Assembly (NCBI GenBank): GCA_012838545.1
Contig: DUPC01000003.1
Location: 1-35,178, forward strand
Origin: Acholeplasmataceae bacterium
GTDB taxonomy: Bacteria; Bacillota_I; Bacilli_A; ML615J-28; CAG-313
Direction of reading: 5' to 3'
Length of the DNA: 35,178 nucleotides
This document shows positions 1 through 7,307 of the stretch, one piece after another. Position numbers and translations under genes: made by a program. Below the pieces are notes generated by a model. That model was given only the letters and a program-made list of their open reading frames with translations, searched no databases and was not told where the DNA came from. Numbering within the stretch: the stretch's first letter is position 1; every line of letters begins with the position of its first letter.

Positions 1-6
1 AGGTTT

Positions 7-963
7 TTAGATTCGATTTTTTGCTTTTAAAAGTGGCGCAACAAGGCTTTTGGTAAGCTTAATATCATTTTCAATTTGGGTTTGAAATTCATAAAGATTT
101 TTAAAAACCATTTCGTCACGCAACCATTTGACAAATTGTACTTTGATCGTTTTGTCGTACAATTCGCCTTCAAAATTCAATATATGGACTTCCAAACGCC
201 GTTCTTTTTGAGTGTTAAAAGTAGGATTATAGCCGATATTGCAGACGCCAATATATTTTTGGTTCATAAACTCCACCAAAGCTGCATAAACACCGGACTT
301 TAAAGGCGCAAAATCCGAACGGATAGCCAGGTTTGCGGTGGGAAGATTGAGCTTTCTGCCGATTTTGCTTCCTTCGATTACTTTTCCTTCTACTTCGTAA
401 AACCTTCCCAAAAGGGCGCTAACGTCTTCCATCCGTCCTTCTTTTAAATATTGACGTATTAGGGTTGATCCCATCTTTTGATTATCATATTTTATTTCGT
501 CAATTACGGTAACCTCAATTTGCCCATCCGAATCGCTTGTCAAGGTTTGACAATTGCCCAGACCTTTGAAACCATAACGATAATCAAAACCGACCACTAT
601 CCCTTTTACCTTAAGTGCTAATAAGTAAGATTTAACAAAATCTTGATGGGAAAGCCGCGCGACTTCCTCATCAAACTCCACAATTAATAGATAATCCACT
701 CCCAGGTTTTCGATAAAAGTACTCTTTTTATCTAAAGGAGTTAAATATGATGGGTCGGTTTGTTTCTTCAAAATAATATCGGGATGGGGGTCAAAAGATA
801 TGACCGCGCTTTTTAAGTTTCTTTCTTTCGCTAATGCTACGGCTTTTTTGATTAACACTTGATGGGCTTCATGGAGACCATCAAATTGACCTAAAGCGGC
901 GATTAACGGTATATTTATTTTTGGATTAGTTGATGAGTCTTTGCTTAATCTTATTATAACCAT
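7..963 (-). CDS. ribF: Bifunctional riboflavin kinase / FAD synthetase RibF
   Basis: A 318-residue protein that would phosphorylate riboflavin to FMN and adenylate FMN to FAD in the cytosol. The N-terminal nucleotidyltransferase half (about 18-175) has the nucleotide-binding motif GQFDGLHEAHQ; the family more often has GxFDGxHxGH, so the second Gly is replaced by Glu-Ala here. The C-terminal riboflavin-kinase half (about 186-310) shows GRKLNLPTANL, SGVYAA and IGYNPTF, the usual flavokinase signatures. Length is normal for the family. Its start overlaps the end of truB by 10 bases, as in many Bacillota where truB and ribF are paired, so it is last in the chr-chr-truB-ribF operon. The stop codon is at 7-9, so the gene is complete. 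No FMN riboswitch is seen in front of the operon. Confidence 0.96.
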   Translation of the reverse strand: MVIIRLSKDSSTNPKINIPLIAALGQFDGLHEAHQVLIKKAVALAKERNLKSAVISFDPHPDIILKKQTDPSYLTPLDKKSTFIENLGVDYLLIVEFDEEVARLSHQDFVKSYLLALKVKGIVVGFDYRYGFKGLGNCQTLTSDSDGQIEVTVIDEIKYDNQKMGSTLIRQYLKEGRMEDVSALLGRFYEVEGKVIEGSKIGRKLNLPTANLAIRSDFAPLKSGVYAALVEFMNQKYIGVCNIGYNPTFNTQKERRLEVHILNFEGELYDKTIKVQFVKWLRDEMVFKNLYEFQTQIENDIKLTKSLVAPLLKAKNRI

Positions 964-1826
964 ATTCTTACTGCCTTATAAACATTTTTTCTTTCCTCTA
1001 ATTGATATATCGCGCGCAATTCTTTCTGTTCCGCAATCGCCACCAGCGGAAACGAGATTTTTAAACGGTCCGCAGGGATCGCCACCCCGTTTTTAACTAG
1101 CTTTTGCAAATCTTTGCTTAGAGAAATAACGGGAAAAGTTAAAGCATCAAGCATGGAAAGAAAGCGTACCTGGTTTTGTTCCACTTCTTCCAATGTTGAA
1201 GCATCATGCAAAGCAAATTTTCCGCACTTTAAACGAACCAGATTGCTCATGACACCCGGTAAATTCAAAGCTTTGGCGATATCTTCACAAAGGGAACGAA
1301 TATAAGTTCCTTTCGAGACATGAGCCAAAAACCTAAAAGTACACACCCCATTTTGATAAAAAATATCTGAAGTGCGTTTTAAACTGTAAATGTGAATCTT
1401 TCGTTTTGGGATTTCCACTTCTTGGTTTTTTCGCGCATATTCATAGAGTTTTTTCCCTTGAACTTTGATAGCGGAAAATTTCGGGGGTGTTTGGACGATT
1501 TCCCCTTCAAAATTGGCTAATACTTGGTCTATTTTCTCTAAAGAAAAGTGAGGAACCATTGTTTCTGCCAATACAACTCCAGCCAAATCGCCTGTTGTGG
1601 TAGACTTCCCCAGCATAATTTCTACATCATAAACTTTATCATCTTGTTCCAAAAAGGGAACCAATTTGGTTGCCGAACCCAAACAGAGTACCAACAAACC
1701 GCTTGCCAAAGGATCCAAAGTTCCGGTGTGTCCAATTCTTTTTATGCCAAAGATTTTTCGCAACCGGTTAACCACATCATGGCTGGTCATTCCGCTTGGT
1801 TTATTAATTAGAATTATTTTATTCAT
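954..1826 (-). CDS. truB: tRNA pseudouridine-55 synthase TruB
   Basis: A 290-residue tRNA modification enzyme that makes pseudouridine at position 55 of the T-loop. The N-terminus NKPSGMTSHDVV is a family hallmark, and the catalytic motif GHTGTLDPLASG carries the nucleophile Asp38. Further family blocks are KFSAIKVQGKKLYEYAR and SKGTYIRSLCEDI. The ATG overlaps the stop of the upstream chromate-transporter gene as ATGA, and the 3' end overlaps ribF by 10 bases, so translation along this operon is probably coupled. The C-terminal PUA-like extension is short, as in Bacillus-type TruB. Confidence 0.97.
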   Translation of the reverse strand: MNKIILINKPSGMTSHDVVNRLRKIFGIKRIGHTGTLDPLASGLLVLCLGSATKLVPFLEQDDKVYDVEIMLGKSTTTGDLAGVVLAETMVPHFSLEKIDQVLANFEGEIVQTPPKFSAIKVQGKKLYEYARKNQEVEIPKRKIHIYSLKRTSDIFYQNGVCTFRFLAHVSKGTYIRSLCEDIAKALNLPGVMSNLVRLKCGKFALHDASTLEEVEQNQVRFLSMLDALTFPVISLSKDLQKLVKNGVAIPADRLKISFPLVAIAEQKELRAIYQLEERKNVYKAVRIWL

Positions 1827-2413
1827 ATTCCCACCACTTGGTAAAACAAGATACCAAGAAGACCCGATAAAATTATCAGAAAAATGGGCGATAAGCTTTT
1901 TTGTTTTATTTTGATTAAAGAAACCCCAAAGACAACAATCCCGATAATTAAACTAAAATAATCAAACCCTTTGATTGAAAGGTTCCATAAATCTAGGGAA
2001 GTTTGAAAAAGATTTTGATAAATTAAACCGATTACCACCACGCTGATTAGTCCGATTACTACTGGACGCAAACCTTTTAAGGCTGCCGTCGCGTATTTGG
2101 TTTCCAAGATCTTTTTCCCAAAAGCAGCGATTAAGACGAGGATAATCCAAGAAGGCAGAATTACACCCAAAGTGGCAAAAAATGCCCCGATAAAACCGGC
2201 ATTTTGATAACCCAAAAGCGTCGCAATGTTTACCGCAAACGGTCCTGGGGTTCCTTCGGCTATTCCTACCCAGCCATAGATATCCGTTCCGGAAGATATC
2301 CATGTTTCCCTAAGGGCGACTTCTTCGATCATCGGAATCATCGCGTAACCGCCCCCGAAAGTAAACAAACCGATTAAGAAAAAATTCCAAAATAAGTTCC
2401 AAACAATTTTCAT
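1823..2413 (-). CDS. chrA: Chromate transporter, short-chain half, second of pair
   Basis: A 196-residue membrane protein of the CHR (chromate ion transporter) family. It covers only one CHR half-domain, with the start FLIGLFTFGGGYAMIPMI and the segment WVGIAEGTPGPFAVNIATLLGY (family G-T-P-G-P-F-x-x-N motif). About six hydrophobic segments are visible. Short-chain members are normally encoded as adjacent pairs that act together, and this gene overlaps its partner by four bases (ATGA at 2410-2413). The family is named for chromate efflux, but the true substrate here is unknown; sulfate, chromate or another oxyanion are possible. Linkage to truB/ribF is probably only operon packing. Confidence 0.9.
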   Translation of the reverse strand: MKIVWNLFWNFFLIGLFTFGGGYAMIPMIEEVALRETWISSGTDIYGWVGIAEGTPGPFAVNIATLLGYQNAGFIGAFFATLGVILPSWIILVLIAAFGKKILETKYATAALKGLRPVVIGLISVVVIGLIYQNLFQTSLDLWNLSIKGFDYFSLIIGIVVFGVSLIKIKQKSLSPIFLIILSGLLGILFYQVVGI

Positions 2414-2961
2414 GCTTTAAAAGTTTCCTTCGCAAAAATCAGGCCATAAATTATTCCGATGATGGCGCCGCTAATAATAATATAAAATACAATTCCTTTT
2501 ACCAACAGTGATACCAGAATGGTGGAAATAATCAAAACAATATTAAAAGGGGTTAACTTGCAGATTTTTATTAATTTGACAATAGCTCTGATTAACAAAA
2601 CAACGACTCCGGCTTTTATGCCTTTTAGGATTGCTTGAATAAGGCTGTTATCACTGTAAGCCGCTAAAACGGTCGATAACAATAAAATAATTATAAAAGC
2701 AGGCAAAACAACGCTCAATGTGGCCACAATGCTGCCCCATACCCCTGCAACTCGATAACCGACATAGGTCGCAAAATTTACCGCTAAGACTCCCGGGGTA
2801 GATTCTGAGATTGCTACCATGTCAATAACTTCTTCGGGTTTTAACCATTTCTTCTTTTCGACAATTTCCTGTTGCATTAAAGGAATCATCGCATAACCGC
2901 CTCCGATAGTAAAAGCCCCGATTTTTAAAAAACTAAAAAAGAGTTCCGTCGTTTTTTTCAT
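2410..2961 (-). CDS. chrA: Chromate transporter, short-chain half, first of pair
   Basis: A 183-residue CHR-family half transporter, homologous to the next gene but clearly diverged from it. The motif FLKIGAFTIGGGYAMIPLM is followed by MVAISESTPGVLAVNFATYVGY. The partner has G-T-P-G-P-F where this one has S-T-P-G-V-L, so the two halves are not interchangeable copies and probably form a heterodimer with opposite topology, as proposed for short-chain CHR pairs. The ATG has an AGGT ribosome site 5-6 bases upstream. It is the first gene of the four-gene operon behind the promoter at 3005-3033. Confidence 0.9.
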   Translation of the reverse strand: MKKTTELFFSFLKIGAFTIGGGYAMIPLMQQEIVEKKKWLKPEEVIDMVAISESTPGVLAVNFATYVGYRVAGVWGSIVATLSVVLPAFIIILLLSTVLAAYSDNSLIQAILKGIKAGVVVLLIRAIVKLIKICKLTPFNIVLIISTILVSLLVKGIVFYIIISGAIIGIIYGLIFAKETFKA

Positions 2962-3004
2962 GTTTTACCTCGCAGAAATAATATTGGCCGGCTTAAGTAA
3001 TATT

Positions 3005-3033
3005 ATTCTACCATATTTCGACGCAAATGGCAA
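3005..3033 (-). promoter_or_regulatory. Sigma-A-type promoter of the chr-chr-truB-ribF operon
   Basis: On the minus strand a -35 box TTGCCA (3033-3028) and a -10 box TAGAAT (3010-3005) are separated by exactly 17 bases, with a TGG just before the -10 (extended -10). The start codon at 2961 follows after about 40 bases. This is the only good promoter in front of the four overlapping genes. Confidence 0.65.
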
Positions 3034-3041
3034 TTTATGTG

Positions 3042-3072
3042 AAAAAACATTTAGGATTTAACCTAAATGTTT
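3042..3072 (-). terminator. Rho-independent terminator of the DUF368 gene
   Basis: On the minus strand an 11-bp perfect stem AAACATTTAGG / CCTAAATGTTT with a 6-base loop is followed by a short T run. The left arm lies inside the last codons and stop of the DUF368 gene (stop at 3058-3060), so the coding end and the terminator share sequence. Confidence 0.75.
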
Positions 3073-3897
3073 GGGAGGTTGTTTGATAAAAAGATTTAGC
3101 ATAAAAAACGTAAAAATTCCCAATCCAGTTCCCAAAATAATCTCCCAAGGAAGCGCCAATACATGGTTGGAAATCGGAAGTTCAGCAATAACCGCTCCAA
3201 TGGAAGCGATGATTAAACCAAGGGATAAGAAGGTTAGTTTCTCCTGATGGCGGCTTACCATTTTTTTCATGGTTTTAGCACAAACAACGATCCCAATGCT
3301 TAAAGTTAGCCCAAATAAACCTACCGGAACAATTTTTTCCCAGGAAGGAAAGGAAAAAACAAAAAAGGATTCCAAAGATGCTTTCAACAAAGCAATTATG
3401 GGAAAAAACAAATTTAAGGCCATTAAAGTTAAGCTGGCACTTACTCCCGGTAAAATTATGGCAATACTGGTGAATAATCCGCCAAAGGCAAACCAATACA
3501 ATGGCGGCTTGGTATTCCTCGAAATATTAGCCAATATTTCGATACCTAAAATAATCAATACCCCAATAAAAAACATAATTACACCGTTTATGGATAAGTT
3601 TTTTACTTTTTTTATTACCCCTAATACTCCCGACAAAACTAGCCCTAAAAAAAAGCATGTCATCAAAAGGGGAAAGCGCGAAAAAAGAACGGTCAGCCCC
3701 AAAACCGCCCCAACAGTTCCGAGTGCCATGCCGATAAGCAAATAAAAATTTTTTTTAAGTACTTTAAACGAATAAGGTTTTTCAAACAAATTTAAGAGTT
3801 CATCATATGCATCAAACAAAATAGCCATAGTTGCCCCGCTTACACCGGGTATGGCATTGGCAATGCCGATTAAAAGCCCTTGAAAGGTTTTTTTCAC
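3058..3897 (-). CDS. DUF368 membrane protein, PopT-like (possible undecaprenyl-phosphate translocase)
   Basis: A polytopic membrane protein of the DUF368 family, about 279 residues from the start chosen here. The signature IGIANAIPGVSGATMAILF near the N-terminus and the internal echo IAIILPGVSASLTLMAL show the inverted two-half repeat of the family. Roughly eight hydrophobic segments are seen. DUF368 members (PopT) have been reported to return undecaprenyl phosphate across the membrane for reuse in wall synthesis; applying that here is inference. A longer frame could begin at a TTG at 3921, but the GTG at 3897 has a strong AAGGAAGG site five bases upstream, so I chose it. Divergent from aroA. 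A DedA-type protein, the other family tied to this activity, lies at 19494. Confidence 0.85.
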   Translation of the reverse strand: MKKTFQGLLIGIANAIPGVSGATMAILFDAYDELLNLFEKPYSFKVLKKNFYLLIGMALGTVGAVLGLTVLFSRFPLLMTCFFLGLVLSGVLGVIKKVKNLSINGVIMFFIGVLIILGIEILANISRNTKPPLYWFAFGGLFTSIAIILPGVSASLTLMALNLFFPIIALLKASLESFFVFSFPSWEKIVPVGLFGLTLSIGIVVCAKTMKKMVSRHQEKLTFLSLGLIIASIGAVIAELPISNHVLALPWEIILGTGLGIFTFFMLNLFIKQPPKHLG

Positions 3898-3915
3898 CGC
3901 GTCCTTCCTTTCTGA

Positions 3916-3944
3916 TTGCAAATATCCGTGTTTTACTGTATAAT
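3916..3944 (+). promoter_or_regulatory. Promoter of the shikimate operon
   Basis: TTGCAA (3916-3921), 17-base spacer, TATAAT (3939-3944). The transcript would start near 3951, leaving a leader of only about 37 bases before aroA. There is no room for a T-box, riboswitch or attenuator, so any control of this operon would be by a protein on the DNA or at enzyme level. Confidence 0.7.
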
Positions 3945-3987
3945 AATACTGTTAATAATGGCAAAAAATAACCCTTGAGGTGTAAAT

Positions 3988-5250
3988 ATGTTGCAAATCC
4001 AACCGAGTTCATTAAGTGGGACTATCAGCGCCCCGCCTTCGAAAAGCCTAACCCATCGAGTTTTGATTGCGAGCGTTTTGGCAAACAAACCTTCGGAGAT
4101 AATCAACCCTTTAATCTCCGAAGACACTAAAGCAACTATCCAAGCTTTAGAACTGTTGGGGGTTAAGTTTTCTTTTAAACAAGATGGCGTCTTATCCGTT
4201 ATCCCACCTCAAGAAATTAAGCCTATCAGCACAACAATCGATTGTCGGGAAAGCGGTTCTACCTTGCGTTTTCTGATTCCCCTTATTCTATATTGGCAAA
4301 AAGATGCAACGTTTTCGGGAACCAAAAGATTGTTGAATCGCCTTAACACCGAAGATTTAAAACAGATAGGCATCCAACACATAAGAAACGCTTCCCTATT
4401 AAAAGTATCAACAGTAGGATTTGGTAATCAATTGACCATGAGTGATTCCGCCAGTACCCAATTGATTAGCGGAGTACTTTTAATGGCACCTCTAAAGAAA
4501 AAAACCATGCAAATTACCATTTTAAATCCTGTTTTGGATCCATATCTTGACATGACTTTATCGGTAATGAAAGCTTTCAATATAAACTTTTTTTTAAAGC
4601 AAAACTCTGATTCCCTTAAGGTCTTTATCGATGAATACCAAAATTACGCACCTACCCGTTTTACTATCGAAGGCGATTATTCCCAAATGGCCAATATGCT
4701 TGTTGCGGGTGTACTTGGGAAAGGGGTTACAATCAATAATTTATTTTTTCCTTCTGTTCAGGGAGACTATAGGATTGTGGACATTCTCCAAGCTAGTGGA
4801 GCCGATATTACGCTTTCAGGCTCCAGCGTATCCATTAAAAAATCTTTGCTTAAACCCATAAAAGTTGATTTGACCCAAATTCCCGATTTAGGTCCTATTT
4901 TGATGGGACTATCAGCGACGATTGAAGGTACTTCTTATTTTACCGGGTTAAAGCGTTTGATAAAAAAAGAATCCAACCGTCTTTTATCAACCATTCGTAT
5001 TCTAAACCAATTAGGCGCAAAAACAGTCCTTAAAAACGATAGCTTGGCAATTACCGGCTGTGCTTTTTTTGCGGGGGGAATAACCATTAATCCGGATAAC
5101 GACCATCGCTTGGCGATGATGGTGGCTTCCCTTGCCAGTCGCTTTGAAAAGCCCGTCAAGTTAACCAATCCTCAGGTGGTAGCCAAATCTTATCCTTACT
5201 TTTGGCGAGACTATCAGACCTTGGGTGGAAAAATAAATTGGGAGGATTAA
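3988..5250 (+). CDS. aroA: 3-phosphoshikimate 1-carboxyvinyltransferase (EPSP synthase)
   Basis: A 420-residue enzyme joining shikimate 3-phosphate and PEP to give EPSP, the sixth step of the shikimate pathway. Motifs in order: PPSKSLTHRVLIAS (Lys19, Ser20, Arg24), RESGSTLRFLIPL (near 87-99), DPYLDMTLSVMKAF, DLGPILMGLSA with the catalytic Asp, and DHRLAMM near the C-terminus. The length is typical. The ATG is preceded by GAGGTG five bases upstream. First gene of the operon; aroB follows after one base, so the two are co-translated. Confidence 0.97.
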   Translation: MLQIQPSSLSGTISAPPSKSLTHRVLIASVLANKPSEIINPLISEDTKATIQALELLGVKFSFKQDGVLSVIPPQEIKPISTTIDCRESGSTLRFLIPLILYWQKDATFSGTKRLLNRLNTEDLKQIGIQHIRNASLLKVSTVGFGNQLTMSDSASTQLISGVLLMAPLKKKTMQITILNPVLDPYLDMTLSVMKAFNINFFLKQNSDSLKVFIDEYQNYAPTRFTIEGDYSQMANMLVAGVLGKGVTINNLFFPSVQGDYRIVDILQASGADITLSGSSVSIKKSLLKPIKVDLTQIPDLGPILMGLSATIEGTSYFTGLKRLIKKESNRLLSTIRILNQLGAKTVLKNDSLAITGCAFFAGGITINPDNDHRLAMMVASLASRFEKPVKLTNPQVVAKSYPYFWRDYQTLGGKINWED

Positions 5251-5251
5251 T

Positions 5252-6247
5252 ATGAAAACCTTGCGAATTCCCCACCTAAATGGCATTGTTACTATAAAAT
5301 GCGGTGAAAATATTGTTGGTGAGGAACTAAAGAAACTATCCTTAGACCACTCTTTATTGATTATCACCGACGAAACAATTGCTAATTTATATGCCCACAC
5401 GATTTCTGACATCCCGACTATTATCGTTCCCGAAGGCGAAAAAGCCAAGGATATCGAAACCTATTCGATGGTAATCCAGGAAATGCTTAAACGCCAAGTC
5501 GACAAAAATGTGGTTTTGATTGCCTTGGGAGGCGGTTCAATTAGCGATTTGACCGGGTTTGTCGCTAACTCTTATAAACGAGGGTTGAGATTTGTCAATG
5601 TACCCACAACCCTGTTGTCCCAAATCGACGCTTCAATCGGCGGCAAAAACGCTCTTAATATCCAAAGCCTTAAGAACCAAATTGGAACTATTTACCAACC
5701 AAAAGAAATTATTATTGATTCATCCTTTTTAAAAACCCTACCTCAAAAACAATTCAACTCCGGAATGGCAGAAGCGATAAAGTATGCTTTATTGTTCGAC
5801 GAGGCATTATTGGAAAAAATCGAGAATCAAACATTTAACCAAAATGATTTGATTTTCCGCTGTGTCGAATTAAAAGCCCAAATATCATCCTATGACGAGT
5901 TTGATTCCCACAAACGAAAAGTATTGAATTTTGGTCATACGGTTGGACATGTCTTGGAAAGTTTATCCAAATTCACCTTAACCCATGGCGAAGCGATAGC
6001 ATGGGGCATGCTTTGGGAGATAAATTCCTCCCTTAGACCAAGACTAAAAAAGGTTTTAAGTAAATATTCCCTTTTACCGGATATTTCTTTTACCCTGGAA
6101 GAAATTCTTTCCCAAATAAAATCTGATAAAAAGATCGAAAGCGAAAATATCACCCTTGCCAAAATCCCAAAAGTCGGCAAGTATGAATTGGTAAAACAAA
6201 CAATTGAAACTTGGCAAAAGGAGTTGGCTCATGAACACCTTTGGTAA
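5252..6247 (+). CDS. aroB: 3-dehydroquinate synthase
   Basis: A 331-residue NAD-dependent cyclase converting DAHP to 3-dehydroquinate. Characteristic stretches are GGGSISDLTGFVANSYKRG, PTTLLSQIDASIGGKNALN, the Glu in GMAEAIKYALL, and the metal-ligand histidines in NFGHTVGHVLE and LTHGEAIAWGM. It is slightly shorter than the usual 350-360 residues, mainly in the N-terminal NAD-binding part. The start ATG has GGAGG six bases upstream. The 3' end overlaps aroC by 17 bases. Confidence 0.96.
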   Translation: MKTLRIPHLNGIVTIKCGENIVGEELKKLSLDHSLLIITDETIANLYAHTISDIPTIIVPEGEKAKDIETYSMVIQEMLKRQVDKNVVLIALGGGSISDLTGFVANSYKRGLRFVNVPTTLLSQIDASIGGKNALNIQSLKNQIGTIYQPKEIIIDSSFLKTLPQKQFNSGMAEAIKYALLFDEALLEKIENQTFNQNDLIFRCVELKAQISSYDEFDSHKRKVLNFGHTVGHVLESLSKFTLTHGEAIAWGMLWEINSSLRPRLKKVLSKYSLLPDISFTLEEILSQIKSDKKIESENITLAKIPKVGKYELVKQTIETWQKELAHEHLW

Positions 6248-7307
6248 AAATGTACGCATCAGCCTTTTCGGCGAATCTCACGGACCATGCCTCGGTATTA
6301 CCATTGACGGTCTGCCGGCGGGATACACTTTAAACATAGAGAAGATTTACGAAGGCTTAGCCCGCAGAAAGGGTCTTCCCGAAATTTCCACACCGCGTCG
6401 GGAAAAAGACGAATTTCAAATTGTCAGTGGCTATTTCGAAAATCACACCACCGGAGCCCCTTTATCGATCCTAATTTCCAATCAAGATTTTGATTCTTCT
6501 CCCTATGAATATGGGGTAATTCGCCCAGGACACGCCGATTATCCGCTTTATAAAAAATTTCATGGCAATCATGATTATTTAGGCGGGGGGCATTCTAGCG
6601 GTCGTTTAACCGCACCTTTAATAATCCTCGGTTGTATTTGTGAGGAATTATTGAATCAAAAAGGGATTTTCATTGCCAGCCGCATCAAATCGATTCGCAA
6701 CATTCAGGATAAACCCCTTGATTATAACCAAATTGATTTAGATTTATTGTTAAGTCTAAAAAAGATGGCTTTTCCAGCAATCGACCAAAGGGCTCAAAAC
6801 CTTATGATGTCGACAATTAAAAAAGTCTCTTCGCTTGGCGATTCCGTAGGCGGAACGATCCAAACCTTTGTTTTCGGTTGTCCGGTTGGCCTTGGCGAAC
6901 CCTTCTTCAACAGCGTGGAAAGTTATTTATCGCATTTGATGTTTTCTATCCCTGGTGTAAAAGCTCTCGAATTTGGTGACGGTTTTTCCGGAACGGAAAG
7001 TTTGGGATCCAAGCAAAACGATCAAATTGAAAGCCATTTAGGGGTGGTTAAGTTTTTATCGAATCATGCAGGGGGAATCAATGGCGGAATCACCAATGGG
7101 AACACGATTGTCTTTACCGTGGGCGTAAAACCGCCGTCAAGTATCAAGAAACCCCAAACAACCATCAATGTCATCACCGATACCAATATCACCAAACAAA
7201 TAACCGGCAAACACGACCCTTGCATTGTTCACCGGGTGTTGCCGGTTGTGGAAGCTTTAACGGCTTTTGCCATTTTCGATTTGTGGTTGGAGAATCAATA
7301 TGGATAA
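6231..7307 (+). CDS. aroC: Chorismate synthase
   Basis: A 358-residue FMN-dependent enzyme making chorismate from EPSP. Signature blocks are GESHG near residue 16, RPGHADYP, GGGHSSGRLTA, NHAGGINGGITNG, KPPSSIKKPQ, and KHDPCIVHRVLPVVEAL near the C-terminus. An upstream TTG at 6204 is in frame, but the ATG at 6231 gives the family-typical N-terminus NTFGKNVRISLFGESHG and has AAGGAG seven bases upstream. It overlaps aroB by 17 bases and the next gene by 8 bases. Reduced FMN must come from elsewhere; ribF at the left edge of the window makes FMN. Confidence 0.97.
   Translation: MNTFGKNVRISLFGESHGPCLGITIDGLPAGYTLNIEKIYEGLARRKGLPEISTPRREKDEFQIVSGYFENHTTGAPLSILISNQDFDSSPYEYGVIRPGHADYPLYKKFHGNHDYLGGGHSSGRLTAPLIILGCICEELLNQKGIFIASRIKSIRNIQDKPLDYNQIDLDLLLSLKKMAFPAIDQRAQNLMMSTIKKVSSLGDSVGGTIQTFVFGCPVGLGEPFFNSVESYLSHLMFSIPGVKALEFGDGFSGTESLGSKQNDQIESHLGVVKFLSNHAGGINGGITNGNTIVFTVGVKPPSSIKKPQTTINVITDTNITKQITGKHDPCIVHRVLPVVEALTAFAIFDLWLENQYG

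Noticed and set aside
3269-3745. A 158-codon plus-strand frame inside the DUF368 gene
   Set aside because: Antisense shadow of a strongly supported membrane-protein gene, with no ribosome site and no family pattern.
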